NCBI GenBank assembly: GCA_021797385.1
Contig: JAJZZW010000009.1
Coordinates: 1-22,452 of the forward strand
DNA length: 22,452 bases
Source: Thermoplasmata archaeon
GTDB taxonomy: Archaea > Thermoplasmatota > Thermoplasmata > Thermoplasmatales > Thermoplasmataceae
Direction: 5' to 3'
In this document: positions 6,965-14,572 of the stretch, in pieces
Numbering within the stretch: position 1 is the stretch's first letter
Layout: the number at the start of each line of letters is the position of its first letter
Notes under the pieces: model-generated
Databases searched by the model: none
Seen by the model: the letters and a program-made list of their open reading frames with translations, nothing else
What the model was told of the DNA's origin: nothing
Made by a program: the position numbers and the translations under genes

Positions 6965-8014
6965 ATGAAATTAAGTGAAATTAATGGAGAAAACGCCAAT
7001 GTGGAACTCAAGGTAAAAATTCTTTCACTGTCTAGAAGGGAAACCACAACATCCAAGGGGGAAACCGTCTATTATTATGGCCTCCTCGGTGATGAAACCG
7101 GTGTAATTCCATACACTGCATGGGAATTCCCTGCACCCATCAAGGCAGGTGATGTTGTACAGATAAAATATGCCCGGTCCAGAATCTACAACGACCGTAT
7201 AAGGCTGTACTTTGATTCTAAAACGGAGGTGCTTCTGAAACCTGGTGAGGACATAGAGGTGAAAAGAACATATAAAGAAACAAAGCTGATGGATCTGTCT
7301 CTGAAAAATCCTTTTGTTACTGTAACCGGCAAGATCAGTAATATGTCAGGAAAGGAGTATAATAAAGCCGGCAATACATTTACAATATACAACGGTTTCA
7401 TCGAGGATGACACGTCACGGGTCAGGATTTCTTCATTCGGGCAAGCGCTGGAAAACGGAAGAATTTACAGGATGGTGGGTGCACGTGTATCTGAATTCAA
7501 CAAACAGCTGGAACTTTCAATAGGGGATAAAACCGAAGTTATTCCGGAAGATGAGGATATGGACTTTGAAAGGTATTATAAACTCTTTGAAGTGGACAAT
7601 CCCGCAGGGGGCATAACAATACTGGGTTTTATCATCACCCTGGGCACAAAAAGTGGAATTATAAAACGTTGCAGTGAGTGCAATAAGCCACTGGCCAACG
7701 GGGTATGCCCTGATCATCCAGATAAACCTACAAAACTTGATATATTCACATATTTTACCCTGGACGATGGCACCAAATATATTCAGTGCATAGCAGGCAA
7801 AAAGGCAATAATGCCCTTCCTTGGAATAAAGGATGAGGATCTCCCCAGAGTTGCCGGTGATATATACAGAATGCTGGAGGACAAATTATACGGGCATGCA
7901 GTCCGTGTTAATGCAGACTTCATCAAAAGCGAGGAAGATTTATCTTTAAGGGTCAACTTTATAGCAGGAATAACAAAGGAAGATATAGATAAAGACATAA
8001 AGGTCAGTCAATAG
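6965..8014 (+). CDS. replication protein A (single-stranded DNA-binding protein), large subunit type
   Basis: Binds single-stranded DNA during replication, repair and recombination. The 349 residues look like three OB folds: about 1-95 (ending in IRLYFDSKTEVL), about 110-195 and about 215-345. The third contains a zinc-finger-like insertion with Cys236, Cys239, Cys248 and His251 (CSEC, then CPDH), as in euryarchaeal RPA. It begins 23 bases after gcvPB. I see no strong TATA-like box in that gap, so it may be read from the gcv transcript or from a promoter inside gcvPB. Its stop codon overlaps the Shine-Dalgarno of the partner gene, a typical rpa operon arrangement. Confidence 0.9.
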   Translation: MKLSEINGENANVELKVKILSLSRRETTTSKGETVYYYGLLGDETGVIPYTAWEFPAPIKAGDVVQIKYARSRIYNDRIRLYFDSKTEVLLKPGEDIEVKRTYKETKLMDLSLKNPFVTVTGKISNMSGKEYNKAGNTFTIYNGFIEDDTSRVRISSFGQALENGRIYRMVGARVSEFNKQLELSIGDKTEVIPEDEDMDFERYYKLFEVDNPAGGITILGFIITLGTKSGIIKRCSECNKPLANGVCPDHPDKPTKLDIFTYFTLDDGTKYIQCIAGKKAIMPFLGIKDEDLPRVAGDIYRMLEDKLYGHAVRVNADFIKSEEDLSLRVNFIAGITKEDIDKDIKVSQ

Positions 8015-8018
8015 GTGA
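8014..8018 (+). promoter_or_regulatory. Shine-Dalgarno GGTGA that fixes the RPA-partner start
   Basis: GGTGA lies 5 bases before ATG 8024 and overlaps the stop codon of the upstream gene. The in-frame GTG at 8015 is inside this motif and is an unlikely start. The arrangement copies the gcvPA-gcvPB junction. Confidence 0.65.
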
Positions 8019-8023
8019 ATAAG

Positions 8024-8902
8024 ATGGCATACACAAAAAGAGAAACTTCATACTGGGTATTTTCAAGGGAACTGAAAGATTCAAATAAACTGGAGGGCGA
8101 AGAAAAAAGGCCCTATATAATAACGCCGCTCGGGACAAAGTTAAAACGGGTACTTCTGACCGGAATCATAACATATAAAAGTTCAGATGATAGAATGGTA
8201 AAAGTAACCGTTGCAGATTATCTGGGATCCTTCTACATAACCGGATTCAAAACAGGCTTCAGCAGTGAAATGGCAGAAGAACTGGATAAATATAATGTTA
8301 ATGACACAGTTGTGGTTATGGGCAAGGTCAGTTCATTCAAGACAGATGAAGGCATATTCTATTTTTCAATAAACCCGGAGCTAATAAAAAAGGTATCTGA
8401 CATTGAAAGGTATTTCTGGGGCATACGGGCATCATATGTTAGCAGGAGGAAATTGCTGGCTATTACAGAAGCACTGAAAGATGAAAACGTAACGGCTGAT
8501 ACACTACTGGGGCTGGGATATTCAAAGGAAGAGGCAGATGATGCAATACGCGCCAGAGATAATTACCATGATTATGATTTCACATCCTATATGAACGATA
8601 TTTCATCAATAAACTTCGAATCCCCTGTTCCTGTGAGCACCCCTCCGCGGGAAAATGGAGAGGCAGGTCAGGCTACCCTGGAAGATGAAAAACCATCCGG
8701 TTCTGAGGCGATAAACGTGGAAGCATTCCTACTTGATTATATAAAAAGCAATGATAGCGGACCGGGATGTAAGTATGATGATATTGTCATTTCATGTTCC
8801 AACGCCGGAATTCCCAGGGAGAAAGTGGATGAGATATTGAACTCCCTGGGCTCCATGGGAGAAATATACGAGGTTTCGTTAAAAAGATACAAGGCGCTTT
8901 AA
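8024..8902 (+). CDS. RPA-associated OB-fold protein (COG3390, RPA32-like)
   Basis: The partner subunit usually encoded next to archaeal RPA. It has 292 residues from ATG 8024. Residues 1-35 (KRETSYWVFSREL) are typical of this family. Residues 38-120 form one OB fold (LLTGIITYKS through FYFSINPELIKKV). Residues 140-178 are helical with a UBA-like LGLGYSKEEADDAI pattern. Residues 195-228 are a Pro-, Ser- and Glu-rich linker. Residues 231-292 look like a winged-helix C-terminal domain, as in RPA32, used for protein contacts. It is co-transcribed with the upstream RPA gene. Terminator-like AT-rich sequence and a new TATA-like box follow it. Confidence 0.85.
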   Translation: MAYTKRETSYWVFSRELKDSNKLEGEEKRPYIITPLGTKLKRVLLTGIITYKSSDDRMVKVTVADYLGSFYITGFKTGFSSEMAEELDKYNVNDTVVVMGKVSSFKTDEGIFYFSINPELIKKVSDIERYFWGIRASYVSRRKLLAITEALKDENVTADTLLGLGYSKEEADDAIRARDNYHDYDFTSYMNDISSINFESPVPVSTPPRENGEAGQATLEDEKPSGSEAINVEAFLLDYIKSNDSGPGCKYDDIVISCSNAGIPREKVDEILNSLGSMGEIYEVSLKRYKAL

Positions 8903-8934
8903 TTTGCATTTATAAATATATTTTTCTGAATCAA

Positions 8935-8946
8935 ATATTTAAAATA
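8935..8946 (+). promoter_or_regulatory. TATA-like box, leaderless promoter
   Basis: ATATTTAAAATA is centred about 27 bases before ATG 8967 in the 64-base gap after the RPA partner gene. The T-rich stretch just before it (ATATATTTTTCTG) could terminate the RPA transcript. Confidence 0.5.
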
Positions 8947-8966
8947 CTTTTCTGTGTTATTAGTTC

Positions 8967-9575
8967 ATGGTTACTTCAGACGAAATTGTTAAATGGCTGA
9001 GTTCAGGAAATGACAATGCAAAATCGCTTATTGACCTTAAATGGGTTATATCCAAGGCAGGAGATTATACAGTACTCCAGAATCAGAAAATTCCATTTGA
9101 TATCTTCCTTTATGTGGATAACGATAAGGGTGCCATAAATGTGATTGTCAGAACAGGAATGGAAACCGCAACAATAGAAAACGAACCCCGGCTCAAAATA
9201 TATAGAACACTACTTTTATTGAACGCCAGAGTTGAACTGGTAAAATTCATGCTGGATGGAATAAATGAAGAAGTTGTTGCAAGGGAAGATTTCGACGCGA
9301 CGACCTTTACCAGGGATGTGCTCAACACCGGCCTTAATACAATCCTTGCATCTTTTTACCTTATGGTAAAGGCACTTAATCTGGAGGACGAATTTAATGC
9401 AAGCATCATAGAAAGAACAGGTATGATGATAAAGGAAATGGCCAAGGCAGGAAAATCAAGGGATGATATAAAACAATATCTTATGTCCTCACTGGGACTG
9501 GGCAGCGATGATGCGGAAAAGCTTATTTCAGAGGTTCTCGATACGAACTCGGCCCCGAAGAACATGTACCAGTGA
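8967..9575 (+). CDS. conserved-looking hypothetical protein, 202 residues
   Basis: I cannot name this protein securely. Residues 1-100 alternate helix and strand: EIVKWLSS, WVISKAGDYTVL, FDIFLYVDN, AINVIVRTGM, then a long helix from YRTLLLLNARVELVKFML. This is reminiscent of the small archaeal chaperone-like alpha/beta folds grouped as DUF2299 or YbjN-like, which is a tentative suggestion only. Residues 105-160 are helical. The C-terminus (175-190, SLGLGSDDAEKLISEV) resembles the UBA-like helix-turn in the RPA partner protein encoded just upstream. No cysteines, membrane segment or catalytic signature is visible. It has its own leaderless promoter. Whether it works with RPA is inference from position and the shared motif. 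Confidence 0.65.
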   Translation: MVTSDEIVKWLSSGNDNAKSLIDLKWVISKAGDYTVLQNQKIPFDIFLYVDNDKGAINVIVRTGMETATIENEPRLKIYRTLLLLNARVELVKFMLDGINEEVVAREDFDATTFTRDVLNTGLNTILASFYLMVKALNLEDEFNASIIERTGMMIKEMAKAGKSRDDIKQYLMSSLGLGSDDAEKLISEVLDTNSAPKNMYQ

Positions 9576-9640
9576 ATTTTTAATATTCACTTAAATAAAA
9601 ATATTACTTGTGTATTTATAGTAAGTCATCAATAGAAATT

Positions 9641-9650
9641 CTTTTAAAGT
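9641..9650 (+). promoter_or_regulatory. TATA-like box for the NfeD-like gene
   Basis: CTTTTAAAGT is centred about 23 bases before ATG 9669. The 93-base spacer also contains T-rich and A-rich runs that may end the previous transcript; nothing else is visible in it. Confidence 0.4.
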
Positions 9651-9668
9651 GGTATGATATATTAATTT

Positions 9669-10031
9669 ATGTTGTATGGTATAATATATTTTATCCCGGT
9701 AGATTATGCCAGTGCAATTCCCGGCAGTCTTATCTTTGCGGTAATTCTGGCTATTGTTGCTTTCATAGTGATAATTACGTTTACAGTTTATTATCTTTAT
9801 AAAATTATCGCTTCCCAGCAGAGAAGACGTTATACCGGTGCGGAATCCATGATAAACGTTATCGGCACAGCAAGCAATAAAATCGATAAAAATGGGTCTG
9901 GATTCATAACCATTGATGGAGTTTCATGGGAAGTTGTAAATACCGGCAATGAAGATATTGAAAAATATGATAGCGTTGTGGTTACAGGTCGAACCGGGCT
10001 GAAATTGATGGTAAAAAAGATCAGTAAATAA
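9669..10031 (+). CDS. short NfeD-family membrane protein
   Basis: A 120-residue membrane protein with one clear transmembrane segment at residues 20-46. It is followed by the basic QRRR (positive-inside) and a small OB-like domain at residues 60-118. The domain pattern, IGTASNKIDKNGSGFITIDG, then SWEVV and VVVTGRTGLKLMVKK, is that of the NfeD C-terminal domain. Short NfeD proteins lack the serine protease part of long NfeD and often pair with stomatin-like proteins in membrane quality control. No stomatin gene is in this window. The domain should face the cytoplasm. The start at 9669 is the only ATG before the membrane segment and fits the upstream TATA-like element. Confidence 0.8.
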   Translation: MLYGIIYFIPVDYASAIPGSLIFAVILAIVAFIVIITFTVYYLYKIIASQQRRRYTGAESMINVIGTASNKIDKNGSGFITIDGVSWEVVNTGNEDIEKYDSVVVTGRTGLKLMVKKISK

Positions 10032-10054
10032 AAAATATGTAAATGCCGGAGCAT

Positions 10055-10066
10055 CGATAAATTTAA
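10055..10066 (+). promoter_or_regulatory. TATA-like box for the DUF2175 gene
   Basis: CGATAAATTTAA is centred about 28-29 bases before ATG 10090 and consistent with a leaderless transcript. Confidence 0.45.
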
Positions 10067-10089
10067 CATCTGCAAGTTCATAGGGTAAT

Positions 10090-10389
10090 ATGGAATACGG
10101 ATGCTATATATGTAATAAAATAATAAAGACAGGTGAGAAATTTACCTTCACTAAGGAAGGACCCGTACATATGGATTGTTTTGTGGCTGCAGAAAGAAAA
10201 AAAGTGCCTGAAAACAAGGCAGAATATCTTAGAAATCTCAGTATGATACTTGATTATGAATTAACCATGCTGGTAAGTCTTCTCAGTTTAAAATCCGATG
10301 ATAAGGAAACATCGGAATTGATAAGACGTAGAATAAACTCAATTGAAAAACAGGCCGGAGAAACAACCGGACTTATTTATAATTTATAA
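10090..10389 (+). CDS. DUF2175 zinc-binding protein
   Basis: A 99-residue archaeal protein. Residues 5-30 carry a treble-clef or LIM-like zinc site: Cys5-x-x-Cys8, then GEKFTFTKEGPVH with His27-x-x-Cys30. This is the hallmark of DUF2175, an uncharacterised archaeal family. Residues 45-99 are helical with heptad-like spacing and could form a coiled coil or dimer. The role is unknown. The gene is convergent with rps27ae: the two stop codons are 4 bases apart, and the A/T-rich ends of both genes probably serve as each other's terminators. Confidence 0.8.
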   Translation: MEYGCYICNKIIKTGEKFTFTKEGPVHMDCFVAAERKKVPENKAEYLRNLSMILDYELTMLVSLLSLKSDDKETSELIRRRINSIEKQAGETTGLIYNL

Positions 10390-10393
10390 AAAA

Positions 10394-10549
10394 TTATTTT
10401 TTCTTTTTAAATTCAGTATAACCACATTTGCCGCATGTGTAACGGTCAGAATGTTCTGCAAGATAAACGCCTGCACCACACCTGGGGCATGTTCTACGCT
10501 TTCTGACTATCTTTCCTTCCTCAACAGCATATACTTCTCTTTTTTCCAT
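10394..10549 (-). CDS. rps27ae: 30S ribosomal protein S27ae
   Basis: A 51-residue zinc-ribbon protein of the small ribosomal subunit. Four cysteines form two CxxC knuckles: Cys21-Pro-Arg-Cys24 and Cys39-Gly-Lys-Cys42. The surrounding [19 protein letters not shown] and YTCGKCGY are typical of archaeal S27ae, and the C-terminus is a Lys run (FKKKK). The length is normal for the archaeal protein, which lacks the ubiquitin fusion seen in eukaryotes. The start ATG shares one base with the stop of rps24e (TAATG) and has GGAGAG as Shine-Dalgarno 6 bases upstream. It is the last gene of the rpo7 operon, and T-rich sequence (TTTTTTA) immediately follows its stop. Confidence 0.95.
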   Translation of the reverse strand: MEKREVYAVEEGKIVRKRRTCPRCGAGVYLAEHSDRYTCGKCGYTEFKKKK

Positions 10550-10866
10550 TATTTACTCTCCTTTTCCTTTAATCCGTTCCTGATCAGTTCATAGTCCGGC
10601 TCGTATAGCATCGCATGTTCCTTTGTATCGTATATTTTCACATATCCCTTCAATGAGTCCTTTCCGGTTTCCTGTATATTTCTATCCACTATTATTACAT
10701 CCTCCTTGGCTTTGTAATAATCTATGAAAAGATTTTTTATTTCTTTTCTGCTAACAGTCTTTCCGGATTTGAAATCCAGGGTATATTTGATCTCTTTTCT
10801 GAACAGCAGCTTGTTATCTCTTTCAGAATCAACACTGAAATTCTTAATCATTTTTTCATTACTCAT
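10549..10866 (-). CDS. rps24e: 30S ribosomal protein S24e
   Basis: A 105-residue small-subunit ribosomal protein found in archaea and eukaryotes. Diagnostic stretches are [15 protein letters not shown] near the N-terminus, [26 protein letters not shown] in the middle, and the later [20 protein letters not shown]. The start at 10866 has AGGGAGATG as a Shine-Dalgarno 7 bases upstream, and the gene begins inside the last codons of the dephospho-CoA kinase gene (8-base overlap). The downstream S27ae start overlaps its stop by one base. Coupled translation along this operon is likely. Confidence 0.94.
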   Translation of the reverse strand: MSNEKMIKNFSVDSERDNKLLFRKEIKYTLDFKSGKTVSRKEIKNLFIDYYKAKEDVIIVDRNIQETGKDSLKGYVKIYDTKEHAMLYEPDYELIRNGLKEKESK

Positions 10867-11362
10867 TTTTATACATCTCCCTAATCATCTTCTCAATTTC
10901 CTTCTTTATATCCTCATTAACTTTTATGAACGCCATACCTGTATCAGGTACGCCATAAACAATTACTGTATTATTATCTGCATAAAAGATTATTGGTATT
11001 ACGGCAAGATCCTCCTCACCTTGTACCTCTATTCTCTCCGGTGTATCTCCTGCCAGAGATCGTTGTATTGCATTCATAAGCTGTACGGATATTATTCCCG
11101 GAGGATTGGAAACCTGGCATGATCCATCCACATGCTTGAAACGTTTCTCATCCCTCTTGGTAACAAGGTCAACCACCTGTAATTTAAGATCAATTCCAGC
11201 ATTTACCAGGTTTTCTGTTGTAACATCTCCAACTGATATGATTTTATTGGTTTTAGATAAAAACCTAATATCATCCACACTGCATAGAGAATATTTGAAA
11301 TTCTTGATACTCTCCCTTGCACTGGATCCTACTTTTATATCACGATCTAACTTTAATAGCAT
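10859..11362 (-). CDS. GTP-dependent dephospho-CoA kinase (DUF359)
   Basis: Catalyses the last step of coenzyme A synthesis in archaea, phosphorylating the 3'-hydroxyl of dephospho-CoA with GTP. It belongs to the DUF359 family, unrelated to bacterial CoaE. The 167 residues match the family size. Conserved patches are [10 protein letters not shown] (43-52), GEEDLAVIP (115-123) and [16 protein letters not shown] (133-148), with acidic residues Asp46, Glu116, Glu117 and Asp118 likely in the active site. It sits between spt4 and rps24e, a very common archaeal order. Its ATG lies 23 bases inside spt4, a long overlap; I see no in-frame alternative start before the conserved region. The Shine-Dalgarno is weak. 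Confidence 0.9.
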   Translation of the reverse strand: MLLKLDRDIKVGSSARESIKNFKYSLCSVDDIRFLSKTNKIISVGDVTTENLVNAGIDLKLQVVDLVTKRDEKRFKHVDGSCQVSNPPGIISVQLMNAIQRSLAGDTPERIEVQGEEDLAVIPIIFYADNNTVIVYGVPDTGMAFIKVNEDIKKEIEKMIREMYKNE

Positions 11363-11531
11363 AAATTCCGGGTTCCTTAATGTCTGCCTTTCGGGCTATT
11401 TCTGAATGTATATCATTTATGATCAAAAAACCGAACCAGTCAGGTTTTGTTCTCTCCTCCCCATGAACCGGGCACACATCCTCTGTTGTAAGACGCTTGC
11501 ATATTTTGCAGGCTTTATATGTTTTTGCCAT
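11340..11531 (-). CDS. spt4: transcription elongation factor Spt4 (RNA polymerase subunit E'')
   Basis: A 63-residue zinc protein that pairs with Spt5 and keeps RNA polymerase processive. The N-terminus is a zinc ribbon: Cys8-x-x-Cys11 (ACKICKRLTTEDVC) then Cys20-x-x-His23 (CPVHG). Most archaeal Spt4 proteins have Cys at the last position, so His23 is a variation that should still bind zinc. The rest (DWFGFLIINDIHSEIARK, ending GIYAIKV) matches the Spt4 core. A GAGGT Shine-Dalgarno lies about 6 bases before the ATG. It follows rpo7 closely (9 bases) and overlaps the dephospho-CoA kinase gene by 23 bases. Confidence 0.93.
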   Translation of the reverse strand: MAKTYKACKICKRLTTEDVCPVHGEERTKPDWFGFLIINDIHSEIARKADIKEPGIYAIKVRS

Positions 11532-11540
11532 TTTTATACC

Positions 11541-12116
11541 TCAGTTGTTTATATCCTGCTTTTGCATCCACTCAGTTTTTCCGAGGCCGGGCTGTTTGGC
11601 AGTAAATCCGATCTTACTGTCGGATAAGGAAGCAGATGCAAGATTCAGGGCAACTATCCTGACCCTGATTTTATCTCCGACTTTAAGCTCCATTTTGCTA
11701 TCCTTTCCTACGATTCTCTGATTATCCATGTCTACGTTTATAGAATCATCCATAATCTGGCTGATATGCAAAAGTCCTTCAAAGGGCCCGAATTTTATAA
11801 ATGCCCCGAATTTCTGGACACCTTCAACCACACCATCCACAACCTCCTGCATTCTGGGAAAATATGCAAGAGCGGTATAACGAATAGGCTGGTAAACACC
11901 ACCATCCCCATGAACTATGGTACCTTCGCCCTTCATTTCTATGCTGCTTACAGAAACTATATAAGACTTACCCAGGCTTTTCTGACCTTCCAGTATATCA
12001 ACCAGTTTTCCTTCAAGAATTGATTTTGAAGCTTCAATAACGGCCTCGGAATAATCATCATTTAACAGTTCAGGCGGAACCCTGATTACGTATTCATCCT
12101 CAAGCAATATGTACAT
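11541..12116 (-). CDS. rpo7: RNA polymerase subunit Rpo7 (RpoE1)
   Basis: Forms the stalk of archaeal RNA polymerase together with Rpo4, helping open-complex formation and binding of the nascent RNA. The 191 residues show the usual two domains. Residues 1-80 are the tip domain (MYILLEDEYVIRVPPELL, ending in GEGTIVHGDGG). Residues about 82-170 are an S1 RNA-binding domain (EVVDGVVEGVQKFGAFIKFGPFEGLLHISQI). It is the first gene of the operon with spt4, the CoA kinase, rps24e and rps27ae. Unlike other first genes here, it has a strong Shine-Dalgarno (AGAGGAGA, about 6 bases before ATG 12116), so the transcript has at least a short leader. Confidence 0.95.
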   Translation of the reverse strand: MYILLEDEYVIRVPPELLNDDYSEAVIEASKSILEGKLVDILEGQKSLGKSYIVSVSSIEMKGEGTIVHGDGGVYQPIRYTALAYFPRMQEVVDGVVEGVQKFGAFIKFGPFEGLLHISQIMDDSINVDMDNQRIVGKDSKMELKVGDKIRVRIVALNLASASLSDSKIGFTAKQPGLGKTEWMQKQDINN

Positions 12117-12195
12117 ATTAATTCTCCTCTAAAATACTGATAAAGAATTTAATAATATTATAAATATTTATGTATTTTAGAAACCTAAAAAATAT
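12117..12195. promoter_or_regulatory. divergent promoter region, rpo7 / asnS
   Basis: A 79-base AT-rich spacer. For asnS, AAATATTTATG at 12162-12172 is centred 29 bases before ATG 12196. For rpo7 the minus strand carries ATTAAATTCTTTATC around 12140-12154 and the Shine-Dalgarno AGAGGAGA at 12123-12130. Confidence 0.5.
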
Positions 12196-13509
12196 ATGCA
12201 TAATTCTCATTCACCCTTAATGGAAAAAATCAGGGAAATATTGTCAGATAATTTTATTGGAAAAGAAGTCTCTATAAGGGGATGGGTTTACAGGATACGC
12301 AGTTCAGGTAAGATTACATTTATTGTTTTACGGGATTCAACCGAAATTATCCAGTGTGTTGCTTCTTCCGAAAACTTGAATGAAGCAGAAATGAAAGATC
12401 TTTCTTCATTGACTGTTGAAAGTAGCCTTGAAGTGTCAGGGAAAATAAGAAAGGAGCCGAGGGCTGTTACAGGATACGAACTTTCCATAAGCGCCTGCAA
12501 AATATATGAAAGGAATGAAAATTTCCCCATAACCAGGGATCTGGGTGAGGAATTTTTACTTGATAATCGTCATCTATGGCTCAGAAGCCGGGAATTCACA
12601 GCAGTACTCAAGATAAGATCAACAGTTTTTAAGGCTTTCACCGATTATTTTTACGGTGAGGAATATTATCAGGTTCAGGCGCCCATGTTTGTCTCCACTG
12701 CAACAGAAGGTGGATCATCGCTCTTCAATGTTGATTATTTTGGCGAGAAAGTCAATCTGACCCAGAGTTCACAATTCTATCTGGAAACCATGATATTCAG
12801 CCTGGAAAAGGTATTTACAATAGCTCCGAGTTTCAGGGCAGAAAAATCAAGAACCAGAAGGCACCTTACCGAGTACTGGCACGCCGAAGGTGAGGCTGCA
12901 TGGTATAGCAATGAGGATATGATGGAAGATGAGGAAAAAATGATCAAATTCATCATAGATGAGGTACTGAAAAATAATCTCGAAGATCTCAAACTGATTA
13001 ACAGGGATATCGGAAAGTTAACGAATATCAAAGTTCCGTTCCAGAGAATAAAATACAGGGACCTGATTAATAAATCAAACGAGTTCGGCATGAATCTGAA
13101 ATACGGTGACGATCTGGGTGCTGATGAAGAATATGGAATAATGGTACATTTTGATAATCCCATATTTGTTACGGATTACCCGGATGCCCTTAAAACCTTT
13201 TACCACAGGCCCGATCCCGATAGCCCCGGGGAATTGCTCTGCCACGATTTGCTTGCACCGGAAGGTTATGGCGAAATACTGGGTGGCGGTGAGAGAATTT
13301 ACGATCTGAACGAGATGCTGGAAAGAATTAAAAAGAACGGATTAAATCCGGAGGACTATTACTGGTATGTAGACCTAAGAAGATATGGAAGCATACCACA
13401 CAGCGGATTTGGTCTCGGGCTAGACCGGCTTGTTATGTGGATCTGCGGGCTTTCCAATATAAGAGAAACAATACCATATCCTAGAACAATAAGGCGGGTA
13501 AAGCCATGA
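12196..13509 (+). CDS. asnS: asparaginyl-tRNA synthetase
   Basis: Charges tRNA-Asn with asparagine. It is a class IIb synthetase of 437 residues. Residues 1-105 are the OB-fold anticodon-binding domain ([23 protein letters not shown]). The catalytic domain follows, with [10 protein letters not shown] (168-177), motif 2 [16 protein letters not shown] (212-227) and motif 3 [12 protein letters not shown] (404-415). The ending [20 protein letters not shown] is typical of AsnRS. AsnRS is preferred over the close relative AspRS because of [12 protein letters not shown] and [20 protein letters not shown]; AspRS usually has a PxxxxPFY-like segment instead. Its stop overlaps the hemE start by 4 bases (ATGA), so the two are co-transcribed. 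Confidence 0.93.
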   Translation: MHNSHSPLMEKIREILSDNFIGKEVSIRGWVYRIRSSGKITFIVLRDSTEIIQCVASSENLNEAEMKDLSSLTVESSLEVSGKIRKEPRAVTGYELSISACKIYERNENFPITRDLGEEFLLDNRHLWLRSREFTAVLKIRSTVFKAFTDYFYGEEYYQVQAPMFVSTATEGGSSLFNVDYFGEKVNLTQSSQFYLETMIFSLEKVFTIAPSFRAEKSRTRRHLTEYWHAEGEAAWYSNEDMMEDEEKMIKFIIDEVLKNNLEDLKLINRDIGKLTNIKVPFQRIKYRDLINKSNEFGMNLKYGDDLGADEEYGIMVHFDNPIFVTDYPDALKTFYHRPDPDSPGELLCHDLLAPEGYGEILGGGERIYDLNEMLERIKKNGLNPEDYYWYVDLRRYGSIPHSGFGLGLDRLVMWICGLSNIRETIPYPRTIRRVKP

Positions 13510-14519
13510 ATAATTTCCTTGCGGCATTGCACGGGGAAACTCACGACACTATCCCTGTGTGGTTCATGCGCCAGGCCGGTAGATACTTGACCGAATACCA
13601 GGAAATCAGGAAAAATTACAATATAAGAGAAATGTGCATGGACCCGGAAATCACCGAAAAAATTACTTATCTACCAGTAGCCAGACTGAATGTGGATACC
13701 GCAATTATATTTGCGGATATTATACTTCCACTGGAAGCAATGGGGTACAGTATAGATTTCAATAGCAATGGACCTGTAATTCAGAATGGTTACAGGAATA
13801 ACCGTGAATTGCACGGAATCCATGAATTTGATGAAAACGCATTAAAATACAGGACCATGGACGCCATACGCCTTTTCAGGGAGAAACATCCGGAAACACC
13901 GCTGATAGGATTTTCAGGAGGCCTTATCACGGTGCTATCATACCTCATTTCCGGAACATCCGATAACAATCTCGTTTATACAAAAAATATTATGCTCGGT
14001 AATAATAATTTTACTGAAATGAAAAATATGATAAAAAATATGATCATAAAATATCTTAAAATGCAGATAAGTGCGGGAGTTGATGCTGTACAGATTTTTG
14101 ATTCATGGCTCGGGTCCCTTTCACCATACATGTTTGAGAAGTACTTAAAAAAAGATATAATAGAAATAGTCAATGAAATAAAGGGAAAAACTCCGCTGAT
14201 ATATTTTGCCACTGGAAACTCGGGCATGATAGAACAATTCAATGGGATAAATCCAAATATTTTGAGCCTTGACTGGCGTGTAGACATAAAGCAGGCCGGC
14301 AAAATATTGAAGCCCGAAATAGGCATTCAGGGAAATCTGGATCCATACGTTGCAAGTTACAGTACCGGAGCCGCAGTTCAGGAAACAAAATTTATACTGC
14401 ATCAGGCTGCCGGAATGAATAATTACATATTCAACCTCGGTCATGGCGTCCTACCGGAGACCTCTCCAGACACTCTTAAGGAAATAGTTGAAACTGTACA
14501 CAAGCACAGTATTTTTTGA
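13506..14519 (+). CDS. hemE: uroporphyrinogen III decarboxylase
   Basis: Removes the four acetate carboxyl groups of uroporphyrinogen III to give coproporphyrinogen III in the cytoplasm. It is 337 residues, a normal length. The signature [11 protein letters not shown] (17-27) carries the two substrate-binding arginines, Arg22 and Arg26. [12 protein letters not shown] (69-80) carries the catalytic Asp71. Tyr147 lies in LSYLISG, and His313 lies in LGHGVLPET. The loop usually written GFxGAPWT is GFSGGLITV here, a small deviation. It overlaps asnS by 4 bases, and hemH follows 53 bases downstream. Most archaea make haem from sirohaem and lack HemE, so this gene marks the classic upper branch. Confidence 0.93.
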   Translation: MNNFLAALHGETHDTIPVWFMRQAGRYLTEYQEIRKNYNIREMCMDPEITEKITYLPVARLNVDTAIIFADIILPLEAMGYSIDFNSNGPVIQNGYRNNRELHGIHEFDENALKYRTMDAIRLFREKHPETPLIGFSGGLITVLSYLISGTSDNNLVYTKNIMLGNNNFTEMKNMIKNMIIKYLKMQISAGVDAVQIFDSWLGSLSPYMFEKYLKKDIIEIVNEIKGKTPLIYFATGNSGMIEQFNGINPNILSLDWRVDIKQAGKILKPEIGIQGNLDPYVASYSTGAAVQETKFILHQAAGMNNYIFNLGHGVLPETSPDTLKEIVETVHKHSIF

Positions 14520-14540
14520 TTCCGGGATGCTACTGTTAGA

Positions 14541-14551
14541 AAATAATAAAT
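14541..14551 (+). promoter_or_regulatory. TATA-like box for hemH
   Basis: AAATAATAAAT is centred about 27 bases before ATG 14573, consistent with an independent leaderless hemH transcript in addition to any read-through from hemE. Confidence 0.4.
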
Positions 14552-14572
14552 CTACCGGAAAAATACGTATTG

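Noticed and set aside
9608..9802. Plus-strand 64-codon frame overlapping the NfeD-like gene
   Set aside because: It overlaps a better gene in another frame; the NfeD pattern is in the frame starting at 9669.
10343..10594. Plus-strand 83-codon frame over the end of DUF2175 and all of rps27ae
   Set aside because: It lies across two recognised genes, and its Phe-, Ser- and Cys-rich product is the antisense of the S27ae zinc ribbon.
12777..13163. Minus-strand open frame (128 codons) opposite asnS
   Set aside because: Ser-rich shadow of the asnS catalytic domain with no start signal or family match.
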